In this document: positions 53,715 through 61,722 of the stretch, piece after piece | Layout: every line of letters begins with the position of its first letter | How positions within the stretch are numbered: position 1 is the stretch's first letter | Origin: Marivita sp051859345 | GTDB taxonomy: Bacteria; Pseudomonadota; Alphaproteobacteria; Rhodobacterales; Rhodobacteraceae | Assembly (NCBI RefSeq): GCF_051859345.1 | Contig: NZ_JBHYFV010000001.1 | Location: forward strand, 229,182 to 293,181 | Length of the DNA: 64,000 bases | Direction: 5' to 3' | Made by a program: the position numbers and the translations under genes | Notes under the pieces: generated by a model | Told to the model about the DNA's origin: nothing | What the model saw: only the letters and a program-made list of their open reading frames with translations | Database searches by the model: none

Positions 53715-54850
53715 CCGTGCTGCGTGTGGGCCGTGCGCCCGAACCGTTTGTCGCCAAAGGGACCTATTTTGACGGCTCCCGCGCGACCCCTTTGACCATC
53801 ACCCTGACGATTGATGAAGACGCTGGATCCCTTGTCGGGCTGGCTGAAACCGGTGTCGACCTGCGATGGCCCCTTGCCGATATCCGCGAGGCCCCGGATC
53901 AGGCGGGCGGCGATCAGATGGTGATCCAGTTGGCGCATGACCCGGTGCAGCGCATGCTTCTACCAGATCACGATCTGGCGCCGCGCCTGCCCAATCGGAC
54001 GAGGCGGCGCGCCATGACGAAACGCGGACCATTGCTGGCCTGGGCCTTGGCAGCGGTTGCGTCGGTCGCGTTGATCATCTTTGTGCTTGTGCCGACAATG
54101 GCAAACCAACTCGCGCGGTTCATCCCGCCCGAAGGCGAACGCGCCTTGGGTGAAGTGACGTTCAACCAAATTCGCACTGCCTTGGACCAGACCGGATTGA
54201 ACCCCGTTCCGGTCTGCAAAGGCCGCGAAGGGCTGGCCGCACTTGAAAAGATGGAGGCACGGTTACAGGCAGCCTTGCCGGAACGGCAGGCCTTGACGGT
54301 GTCCGTGCTCGATCACGAGATGATCAATGCTTTCGCCCTCCCCGGAAATTACATCGTGTTCTTCCGCGGGCTGATTGACAACGCCCAGACTCCCGAAGAG
54401 GTGGCGGCGGTGTTTACGCATGAAATCGGCCACGTCATAAGCCGTGATCCAACCCGCCACGCACTGCGCTCTGCCGGATCGCTTGGCGTTCTGGGACTGT
54501 TGTTCGGCGATTTTGCCGGCGGTGCTGCGGTGCTTTTATTGGCGGAACGGTTGATTGAGGCAACCTACAGTCGGGAAGCCGAGGCAGACGCAGACGTCTT
54601 TGCACATGCGGTTCTGAGGGACGCCCAAATAGCCCCCTCTGCTTTGGCCAGCATGTTTGAAAGGCTCCAGGCCGCTGGTGGGGATGCAAGCGGTCTTGTC
54701 ACCCATTTCCTGAGCCATCCTGCCCTTGGTGATAGGATTCAAGCAGCCCGCGATGCCACCCCCGATGGCTTCCAAGCTGTGCCGGTTCTGACAGCGGATG
54801 AATGGCGCGCGCTGCAGAACATCTGCGGCCAGGTTGGTTCCCAAAGCTGA
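53711..54850 (+). CDS. M48-family metallopeptidase
   Basis: A 379-residue protein starting with GTG 53711 that overlaps the DUF898 stop. The zinc motif HEIGH is at 237-241, with the third ligand in SREAEADAD. A membrane helix (LLAWALAAVASVALIIFVLV) sits around residues 110-130, so the protease domain is probably periplasmic. Relatives take part in envelope protein quality control. Linkage to DUF898 suggests a shared role. Confidence 0.9.
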   Translation: MTVLRVGRAPEPFVAKGTYFDGSRATPLTITLTIDEDAGSLVGLAETGVDLRWPLADIREAPDQAGGDQMVIQLAHDPVQRMLLPDHDLAPRLPNRTRRRAMTKRGPLLAWALAAVASVALIIFVLVPTMANQLARFIPPEGERALGEVTFNQIRTALDQTGLNPVPVCKGREGLAALEKMEARLQAALPERQALTVSVLDHEMINAFALPGNYIVFFRGLIDNAQTPEEVAAVFTHEIGHVISRDPTRHALRSAGSLGVLGLLFGDFAGGAAVLLLAERLIEATYSREAEADADVFAHAVLRDAQIAPSALASMFERLQAAGGDASGLVTHFLSHPALGDRIQAARDATPDGFQAVPVLTADEWRALQNICGQVGSQS

Positions 54851-55118
54851 ACTGGCTGTGGTCAGGATCGCACAGCGTTGAAAAACCACCATTGGGATAA
54901 AGGCTTTGTGCATTCTCAATCACATCGACACCAGCTGCACGACGCGGGTTGGTCATGGCACGAAGGCTGTTGCCCCGAAAATTCAGAAAACGCGACGTCC
55001 GATGGCGCTAACGTGACGATTTTACCCTGTTTCCCCAGCCCGGTGTTGGGTATCCCTTGCCCGGAACGAATTGTCAGAATCGCAGATTTTCTGTGATCCC
55101 AACGAGAGGAACGCGCAT

Positions 55119-55877
55119 ATGAAGGTCTTGGTACCTGTCAAACGCGTGATCGATTACAACGTCAAAGTTCGTGTCAAAGCGGACGGGTCCGGTGTCGATC
55201 TCGCCAACGTCAAAATGTCGATGAACCCGTTTGACGAGATCGCTGTCGAAGAAGCGATCCGCCTGAAAGAAGCAGGCAAGGTCGAAGAAATCATCGCGGT
55301 CAGCATTGGCGTCAAGCAAAGCCAGGAAACTCTGCGCACCGCGCTGGCGATGGGCGCCGATCGGGCGATCCTTGTTGTGGCCGCTGACGACGTTCACACC
55401 GATATCGAGCCTTTGGCAGTGGCCAAGATTCTTGCCGCCATCGTCAAGGAAGAAGAGCCGGGCCTGGTTCTGTGCGGCAAACAGGCGATCGACAACGACA
55501 TGAACGCCACGGGTCAAATGCTGTCGGCGCTGCTGGGCTGGAGCCAGGCAATGTACGCCAACAACGTGGACATCGACGGCGACCATGCTGTTGTGACGCG
55601 TGAAGTGGATGGCGGATTGCAGACCATCAAGGTCAAGATGCCCGCGATTATTTCCACCGATCTGCGTCTCAATGAGCCGCGTTACGCATCGCTGCCCAAC
55701 ATCATGAAAGCCAAGAAAAAGCCGCTGGATGAAAAGACAGCCGCCGATTATGGCGTCGACGTCACTCCGCGCCTTGAAATCGTGAAGACCTCCGAACCGG
55801 AAGAACGCGCGGCAGGTATCAAGGTGGGTTCGGTTGACGAGCTTGTTGCGAAACTCAAAGAAGCGGGAGCTGTGTAA
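55119..55877 (+). CDS. etfB: Electron transfer flavoprotein beta subunit
   Basis: A 252-residue EtfB beginning MKVLVPVKRVIDYNVK. The LCGKQAIDNDMNATGQM region binds AMP, and VDGGLQTIKVKMPAIISTDLRLNEPRYASLPNIMKAKKK-like C-terminal part is diagnostic. GAGAGGA precedes the ATG. With EtfA it collects electrons from acyl-CoA dehydrogenases and passes them to ETF-ubiquinone oxidoreductase. The 268-base gap upstream holds no gene I can support and presumably its promoter. Confidence 0.97.
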   Translation: MKVLVPVKRVIDYNVKVRVKADGSGVDLANVKMSMNPFDEIAVEEAIRLKEAGKVEEIIAVSIGVKQSQETLRTALAMGADRAILVVAADDVHTDIEPLAVAKILAAIVKEEEPGLVLCGKQAIDNDMNATGQMLSALLGWSQAMYANNVDIDGDHAVVTREVDGGLQTIKVKMPAIISTDLRLNEPRYASLPNIMKAKKKPLDEKTAADYGVDVTPRLEIVKTSEPEERAAGIKVGSVDELVAKLKEAGAV

Positions 55878-56806
55878 TGGCTGTTCTTCTGATTGCCGAA
55901 ATCACCGATGGCGCGTTGGCGATGGACGCCACATCCAAGACAGTGACCGCCGCAAAAGCACTGGGTGACGTTGTGGTCCTCGCGGCTGGTGCAACTGCGA
56001 AAGCCGCTGCTGACGAAGCCGCGACCATCGAAGGGGTATCCAAGGTCTTGCTGGCCGAGGATGCACTTTACGGACATCGTCTGGCCGAACCGGTTGCAGC
56101 GCTGATTGCGTCGCTTGCAGACGACTATTCCCACATCGTCGCGCCTGCCACCACAGATGCCAAGAACATCCTGCCCCGCGTGGCGGCTTTGCTGGATGTG
56201 ATGGTTCTGACCGACGTCACCGCCGTGGTGGATGCCGACACGTTCGAGCGTCCGATCTATGCGGGCAACGCGATTCAGACCGTGAAATCGTCGGACGCAA
56301 AGAAGGTCATTTCCTTCCGGACATCCACATTTGACGTCGCCCCCACAGGTGGGTCTGCCGCAGTTGAAGCGATTTCCACAGGTGACAATCCGGGCCTCAG
56401 CGAATGGGTCGAGGACAAGGTCGCCGCAAGTGACCGTCCCGAGCTCACTTCGGCCGGGATCGTCGTGTCCGGCGGGCGCGGCGTGGGATCGCAGGACGAT
56501 TTCGCGATGATCGAAAAACTGGCCGATGCCCTGGGTGCTGCTGTTGGTGCGTCGCGCGCTGCGGTGGATTCGGGCTTTGCGCCGAATGACTGGCAGGTTG
56601 GCCAGACTGGCAAGGTTGTCGCACCCGATCTTTACGTTGCTGTCGGTATCTCGGGTGCTATTCAGCACCTTGCAGGCATGAAAGACAGCAAGATCATCGT
56701 TGCCATCAACAAGGACGAAGAAGCACCGATCTTCCAGGTTGCGGATTACGGTCTTGTTGCAGACCTGTTCGACGCAGTGCCAGAGCTGACCGAAAAGCTC
56801 AGCTGA
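55877..56806 (+). CDS. etfA: Electron transfer flavoprotein alpha subunit
   Basis: A 309-residue EtfA. The FAD-binding C-terminal domain shows VVSGGRGVGSQDDF, GASRAAVDSGFAPNDWQVGQTGK and YVAVGISGAIQHLAGM. Start and etfB stop overlap (TAATG). A strong terminator follows the stop. Complete and normal in length. Confidence 0.97.
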   Translation: MAVLLIAEITDGALAMDATSKTVTAAKALGDVVVLAAGATAKAAADEAATIEGVSKVLLAEDALYGHRLAEPVAALIASLADDYSHIVAPATTDAKNILPRVAALLDVMVLTDVTAVVDADTFERPIYAGNAIQTVKSSDAKKVISFRTSTFDVAPTGGSAAVEAISTGDNPGLSEWVEDKVAASDRPELTSAGIVVSGGRGVGSQDDFAMIEKLADALGAAVGASRAAVDSGFAPNDWQVGQTGKVVAPDLYVAVGISGAIQHLAGMKDSKIIVAINKDEEAPIFQVADYGLVADLFDAVPELTEKLS

Positions 56807-56828
56807 ACAAAGCTTGCAAGGCATTGAG

Positions 56829-56854
56829 ACGGCGCGCCTGTCCGGGCGCGCCGT
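56829..56854 (+). terminator. Rho-independent terminator after etfA
   Basis: A perfect ten-pair stem ACGGCGCGCC/GGCGCGCCGT with a TGTCCG loop is followed by TTCTTATT. It lies 22 bases after etfA and stops just before the convergent DUF6473 gene. Confidence 0.92.
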
Positions 56855-56857
56855 TTC

Positions 56858-57676
56858 TTATTGCAAGGCCGGGATGATCGCGTGCGCCACCAGTCTTGCC
56901 ACCGCATCATGCGCCGCAGGACCCGGCAAATGTTCTGCCCGCGCCAGTTCAAGCGACGGAACACGCATGTCTTCTTGTCCCGCGCGCCAGTCTGACGGCA
57001 CCACTTCGAGAATCGCCCTGACATGTGGGTCCAGCGGCGTGATGGCAGAGCGGGTCAGGAACGGCTCTCCTTCAGGGCTGAACGCAACAGTTTCCGACAA
57101 TGGTGACGAGTCAAACCAGAGCAGGAAGACCGCCCCGTTCATTTGCCCAATCAGGTTGCGCATGCGCGCTTGCCAGGCGCATCGCGCTTCGCGGGCGACC
57201 ACGTTAAAGCGTTCAGGACAGATCGACCGCAACCGCGCCAGAAGATGCCGGGTGAAATGCACCTCGGTAAAGTCCATTTCCGGATAGAGCGCCGTCAACG
57301 CCTCTGATGCCTTGAGAAAGCGGTCGTTTCGGCGCGGATGCACCGAATAGAACCGGTTCGACGTGTTGTGGCTACAGGTCAGCTGGATCACGACAACCTG
57401 CGCGTTTGCCGCGGTCACAAGCGCGCCGGGATCGCTCAGATAGGCGTCTATGCCGGCATTTTCGACCCCCAGATTAACAACCGTGCAGCCAATTTGCGTT
57501 TCAAGCGCAGCCGTCCAGGGCCGATCCACATAGCGCCCGTAAACCCCACTGCCGCCAAGACAAACGACGTAAGGCGGGCGCAGCGCCTTGCGCGGCCCCC
57601 GAAACCACAAGCGTGATCCATTATATCGACATGGCGCATAATCAATTGCTTGATCGCGCGCTGAGGAAATTTCCAT
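56858..57676 (-). CDS. DUF6473 family protein
   Basis: A 272-residue cytoplasmic protein. YVVCLGGSGVYGRYV followed by VVNLGVENAGID has the look of an SGNH/GDSL hydrolase nucleophile and Asn blocks, but the HLPGPAAHD end suggests a degenerate or distinct catalytic site. This family occurs beside etfBA in many Rhodobacterales. ATG 57676 has GGGG upstream; the frame beyond it is not coding-like. Function unknown. Confidence 0.8.
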   Translation of the reverse strand: MEISSARDQAIDYAPCRYNGSRLWFRGPRKALRPPYVVCLGGSGVYGRYVDRPWTAALETQIGCTVVNLGVENAGIDAYLSDPGALVTAANAQVVVIQLTCSHNTSNRFYSVHPRRNDRFLKASEALTALYPEMDFTEVHFTRHLLARLRSICPERFNVVAREARCAWQARMRNLIGQMNGAVFLLWFDSSPLSETVAFSPEGEPFLTRSAITPLDPHVRAILEVVPSDWRAGQEDMRVPSLELARAEHLPGPAAHDAVARLVAHAIIPALQ

Positions 57677-57826
57677 ATCCCCACCCCCTTCTCTTTTCCC
57701 GGAGATGAGACTGGCGTGATTCGGTTCCCAAAGTGCTAAACCTAAATTTCGACACAACCCGCCGATCCACCTTGCAGCCCCCTTCCCCACACGCCATTGT
57801 TGCGGCGAAACGGACGGAGCAAGCGC

Positions 57827-58702
57827 ATGACGGTCAATTCAATCGGCGTTGTTGGTGCAGGGCAAATGGGCAATGGTATTGCCCATGTGATGGCCTTGGC
57901 TGGCTATGATGTCGTGCTGAACGACATCAGCGATGAGGCTTTGAAACGGTCAATCGACGTGATCGGTCGCAATCTTGACCGTCAGGTCAGCCGCGAAAAA
58001 ATAAGTCAAATTGAACGCGATCAGGCGATGGCCCGTATCGTGACCACTCAGGACCTGCCGCAAGTGGCGCAAACCGATCTGGTGATCGAAGCCGCAACTG
58101 AAAACGAGGGGATCAAGCAAAAGATCTTCGACAGTCTGCTGCCCCATCTGGCGGACAATACAATTCTGACGTCAAACACCTCGTCCATCTCGATCACCCG
58201 GTTGGCCAGCCGCACGGACCGCCCGGAAAAATTCATGGGCTTTCATTTCATGAACCCCGTCCCGGTGATGCAGTTGGTTGAACTGATCCGAGGGATCGCA
58301 ACCGACAAGCCGACCTACGAAACCTGCCTTGGCGTGGTGGAAAAGCTGGGCAAGACCGCAGCCTCTGCCGAAGACTTTCCCGCGTTTATCGTCAACCGCA
58401 TCCTGATGCCGATGATCAATGAAGCCGTTTACACGCTGTACGAAGGTGTCGGTAACGTGAATTCCATCGATCAGTCGATGAAGCTGGGGGCGAACCATCC
58501 GATGGGGCCGTTGGAGTTGGCGGATTTCATCGGCTTGGACACATGCCTTGCGATCATGAACGTGCTGCATGACGGTCTGGCAGATACCAAGTATCGCCCG
58601 TGCCCATTGCTGACCAAATATGTCGAAGCGGGGTGGCTTGGCCGGAAAACCCAGCGCGGGTTTTACGATTATCGCGGCGATGTGCCGGTCCCGACGCGTT
58701 AA
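57827..58702 (+). CDS. 3-hydroxybutyryl-CoA dehydrogenase
   Basis: A 291-residue 3-hydroxyacyl-CoA dehydrogenase. The NAD motif GVVGAGQMGNGIAH is near the N-terminus, and the catalytic HFMNPVPVMQLVE (His) and DFPAFIVNRILMPMINEA follow. It oxidises 3-hydroxybutyryl-CoA in butyrate and polyhydroxybutyrate-related metabolism. GGAG precedes the ATG. Its TAA stop shares bases with the stop of the convergent acyltransferase gene. Confidence 0.95.
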   Translation: MTVNSIGVVGAGQMGNGIAHVMALAGYDVVLNDISDEALKRSIDVIGRNLDRQVSREKISQIERDQAMARIVTTQDLPQVAQTDLVIEAATENEGIKQKIFDSLLPHLADNTILTSNTSSISITRLASRTDRPEKFMGFHFMNPVPVMQLVELIRGIATDKPTYETCLGVVEKLGKTAASAEDFPAFIVNRILMPMINEAVYTLYEGVGNVNSIDQSMKLGANHPMGPLELADFIGLDTCLAIMNVLHDGLADTKYRPCPLLTKYVEAGWLGRKTQRGFYDYRGDVPVPTR

Positions 58703-59580
58703 GTCTTGTTGCCCAAAGACATCGTGATGCGGCGCAATTCCACCATGAAGTCACGTCCGCGCCCGTTGAAGCTCTGAACAACCTCTGAAGAAATCGGCTC
58801 TCCAATAATCGGCTTTTGCGGCTTTCCACAGGCATGGATCACTTCATTTATCAGCAAACCCTGTCGCAGGGTCGCCGACAGCCTGTTGGCAATCTGGTAA
58901 TACCGCGAATTCTGGCCCGGAAAATGAATGGGAACAACCGTAGCCCCTGACCGCTGGATCAGATTGGCGGTAAAGGGATTCCAGTTTCGTTCGATGGCCG
59001 GACCAAAAAGACTGTCACTGGATGCCACGACGCCCGATGGAAACAACGCGATCACGCCACCCTCTTTGAGATGCCCCATCGCCCGGCTGCGCATCTCGAG
59101 GCTTTGCTCTCTCGCATCTTCCTCGTGTGGAAAAGGCACAGGGATCATGAACTCTTCGACTTCGGTCACACCGGTGAGCAAGGACCGCGTCAGAATTTTG
59201 TAATCCGTCCGCACACGGCCAATCAGCTCGGCGAGAACCATCCCATCAACAAGCCCATGAGGGTGGTTGGCCACCACAATCACCGGACCATCCTTGGGAA
59301 TGCGCGCCATCTGTTCGGCAGGTGTTTCAATCGCGATCTTCATCAGGCCCAGCGCTTGACCCCAGAACGCCTGGCCTTCGGCAGGGCCCATCCGTTCGAA
59401 CTTGCGCACCAGCCGCAGCAACGGGATCTTGCCCGTCATCCATTCCAGCGTGCGGATGGTGTTGGCTTTCCACGGATTGGTGAACGTATTGGCATAGCTG
59501 AGCTTGCGCTTGTCGTACGGGACTTCTCCCGATTCCAGCGGGCGCGCGTCAGGATTTGTGTGCTGGTAGCTTTCAACCAT
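58699..59580 (-). CDS. PlsC-type lysophospholipid acyltransferase
   Basis: A 293-residue acyltransferase. The catalytic block I is VANHPHGLVDGMV (an N-H-x4-D type motif written here NHPHGLVD), with LFPSGVVASSD and VPIHFPGQNS as blocks II-III. It acylates a lysophospholipid or hydroxy-lipid; OlsA-like ornithine-lipid synthesis is possible. It has no signal peptide. It is downstream of HPr on the same strand but separated by 48 bases. Confidence 0.86.
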   Translation of the reverse strand: MVESYQHTNPDARPLESGEVPYDKRKLSYANTFTNPWKANTIRTLEWMTGKIPLLRLVRKFERMGPAEGQAFWGQALGLMKIAIETPAEQMARIPKDGPVIVVANHPHGLVDGMVLAELIGRVRTDYKILTRSLLTGVTEVEEFMIPVPFPHEEDAREQSLEMRSRAMGHLKEGGVIALFPSGVVASSDSLFGPAIERNWNPFTANLIQRSGATVVPIHFPGQNSRYYQIANRLSATLRQGLLINEVIHACGKPQKPIIGEPISSEVVQSFNGRGRDFMVELRRITMSLGNKT

Positions 59581-59628
59581 GGGGCAGCGTTCTGTCCTGT
59601 TTCCGGTTGTCCTCGCCGACCCGCACGA

Positions 59629-59907
59629 TCAGCAGCCTTCTCCAAAGCAATCAGCCACCAATGTTTCGATTGCGGTGGCCAGGGCCTCTGCGTCTGGCCC
59701 GGAGGTCACTACCTCAATAGAGGTTCCTTTCGAAGCTGCCAACATCAAAAGCCCCATGATGCTGTCCCCCATCGCGCTCATCCCGTCCTTGCGCACCTCT
59801 GCCGTCGCGTCAAATCCTTCGACAACTTCGACCAATTTCGCAGACGCCCGAGCGTGCAACCCTTTCTCGTTGACGATTTTCAATACGCGTTGCGCCGTGG
59901 CGGTCAT
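59629..59907 (-). CDS. Phosphocarrier protein HPr
   Basis: A 92-residue HPr. The active-site histidine is His18 in KGLHARASAKLV, and the regulatory serine is Ser49 in GDSIMGLLML. It receives phosphate from enzyme I and can be phosphorylated on serine by the nearby HPr kinase. No enzyme IIB/C is present, so it is part of the regulatory nitrogen-type or incomplete PTS of alphaproteobacteria. It follows EIIA by 27 bases. Confidence 0.94.
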   Translation of the reverse strand: MTATAQRVLKIVNEKGLHARASAKLVEVVEGFDATAEVRKDGMSAMGDSIMGLLMLAASKGTSIEVVTSGPDAEALATAIETLVADCFGEGC

Positions 59908-59934
59908 ACAGCCGGGCCTCCCTAACCCTTGTGA

Positions 59935-60336
59935 TCAGGCGCTCTGATCCAGAGTAATGTCTTGGCTGTCAATGTATTTACGACCTGCATCCAGTGCAGC
60001 ACGCACAGCCTCTGGCACCGATTTATCGCGACTTTTCGCCAGTTTGATCAGCATTGGCAGATTTGCGCCGTACACAATCCGGCGGTTGTCAGGCTGGCAC
60101 GCGCGCAGACTGAGGTTCGAGGGCGAGCCACCAAACATGTCGGTCACAATGACGACACCATCGCCGTTATCAACCTCGTCCGCCAAGGCGCAGATCTCGG
60201 TTTGCTTGGCATCGCGATTGTGGTCCGCATTAATGGAAACGGCAGCCATGCCGGGTTGGTGACCAACGACATGTTCGACCGCAGAAAGATATTCATGCGC
60301 CAACCCACCGTGAGCCACAATCACGATCCCGATCAC
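59935..60336 (-). CDS. PTS fructose/mannose-type enzyme IIA
   Basis: A 133-residue EIIA-Man domain. The phosphorylated histidine is His9 in VAHGGLAHE, and VTDMFGGSPSN is the family signature. It accepts phosphate from HPr but has no partner IIB/IIC here, suggesting a signalling role. ATG overlaps the rapZ stop by four bases. Confidence 0.92.
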   Translation of the reverse strand: MIGIVIVAHGGLAHEYLSAVEHVVGHQPGMAAVSINADHNRDAKQTEICALADEVDNGDGVVIVTDMFGGSPSNLSLRACQPDNRRIVYGANLPMLIKLAKSRDKSVPEAVRAALDAGRKYIDSQDITLDQSA

Positions 60337-61256
60337 TTTTCTGCCCTTCCACGATCTGTCATCACAGTGCTGCCAGCTGGCACGACCCCCCGTCGCATCA
60401 GTTCCTTATGGCCAATTGACACCCGCCAGCCATCCTCTGCAAGAGCCCTTGCAACCTCTTCCGCCACGACAACCGACCGGTGTTGCCCCCCGGTACACCC
60501 AATCCCGATGGACAGATGGGTTTTGCCTTCGGCTTCCATTTCGGGAAGCAGAAAGGTCAGCATATCAGTGATCTTGGCGATGAATGGGTTCAGCCGCTCA
60601 TCGTTCTGCAGAAACGCCCGAACGTCTGGATCAAGGCCCGTCTTGTCGCGCAAGGGCGCTTCCCAGTGGGGGTTGGAAAGAAAACGACAGTCAAAGACCA
60701 TGTCCACGCCATGCGGAATACCGCGCTTGTAGGAAAAAGACTGAACCGCCACCGACAGTCTGAGCGATGTGCTGTCTGCGAACCATTGGTGCAACTCGGC
60801 CTTCAAGTCGTGCGGCGACAGAAGCGATGTATCAATCACAATGTCAGCCCGGCCTTCGATTGGGCGCAACAACTCGATCTCACGGGCGATCCCGACCTCG
60901 GGAGTGTCCTCCTGCGCCAGTGGATGGCGGCGGCGCGTTTCGGAATATCGCCGCAACAAAACGTCAGGCCGACAGTCCAGAAACAGAAGGGTCGCATTTC
61001 CGTCCGTCCGGCGCACCAGATCAAGATGCAGGTCCAGAAGCCGCGACAACGTAAAATCCCGATTTCGAACATCGATACCAAGAGCAAGCGGATGATCCAG
61101 AGGTCCCGCATCAAACAGCCGAGGGATCATCTGCAACGGAATGTTGTCGATCGCCTCAAAACCCAAGTCTTCCAACACGTTGATCGCAGTCGCGCGCCCG
61201 GCCCCCGAAGGTCCGGTGACCAGAACCACGCGCGTTTGGTTAGGTTGGGTCGACAT
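60333..61256 (-). CDS. rapZ: RNase adapter protein RapZ
   Basis: A 307-residue RapZ (YvcJ) GTPase-like protein. The N-terminal nucleotide loop is GPSGAGRAT, with arginine replacing the usual Walker lysine. LEDLGFEAIDNIPL, RRRHPLAQ and the C-terminal IGCTGGQHRSVVVAE are diagnostic. It probably senses or links small RNAs and cell-wall precursors. ATG 61256 has AAAGGA upstream. It lies between hprK and EIIA as in other alphaproteobacteria. Confidence 0.94.
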   Translation of the reverse strand: MSTQPNQTRVVLVTGPSGAGRATAINVLEDLGFEAIDNIPLQMIPRLFDAGPLDHPLALGIDVRNRDFTLSRLLDLHLDLVRRTDGNATLLFLDCRPDVLLRRYSETRRRHPLAQEDTPEVGIAREIELLRPIEGRADIVIDTSLLSPHDLKAELHQWFADSTSLRLSVAVQSFSYKRGIPHGVDMVFDCRFLSNPHWEAPLRDKTGLDPDVRAFLQNDERLNPFIAKITDMLTFLLPEMEAEGKTHLSIGIGCTGGQHRSVVVAEEVARALAEDGWRVSIGHKELMRRGVVPAGSTVMTDRGRAEK

Positions 61257-61272
61257 ATGTCCTTTTCTGCGC

Positions 61273-61713
61273 TCAGGGCTGCACATCCGCACGCCCTTTG
61301 CCCCTTAGATATTGCAAAATTGCGGCAGGGAAATGCTGCGATGCAACATTGTGAAGCAATGGAAATGTTTGCCCAAGGTATGTGATGCAGTGATCCTGCG
61401 GCAACCGCGCCTTTTCCGTCTGATCCAGATCGACCACAAGACACAATTCAACAGGCGATTGCCAATCTGCGTGCAAAAGTCCCACACCGCGTGCCTCAAT
61501 CAGCCCGCATAACGGTTCCGGGCAGGTTAGCAAAATCGCATCGGTTTCCCGGCAAAGCAGAACACGATCATCCGCCACAAGCGTCGCCCCCCGCGCCATC
61601 ATCTCAAGCGCCAAAGACGATTTGCCCGAACCCGACGCCCCCGTCACAAGTGCCGCACGCCCACCAACTGCCACCGCTGTGGCGTGCAGAGTAAGGGTAT
61701 CCGGATCGGCCAT
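61273..61713 (-). CDS. hprK: HPr kinase/phosphorylase, short alphaproteobacterial form
   Basis: A 146-residue protein containing only the catalytic half of HprK. The P-loop is TGASGSGKS, and EARGVGLL is the conserved HprK signature loop. Gram-positive HprK is about 310 residues; the N-terminal domain is absent here, as is usual in alphaproteobacteria. It phosphorylates HPr on serine. It lies ten bases after chvG. Confidence 0.93.
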   Translation of the reverse strand: MADPDTLTLHATAVAVGGRAALVTGASGSGKSSLALEMMARGATLVADDRVLLCRETDAILLTCPEPLCGLIEARGVGLLHADWQSPVELCLVVDLDQTEKARLPQDHCITYLGQTFPLLHNVASQHFPAAILQYLRGKGRADVQP

Positions 61714-61722
61714 GTTCAGATA

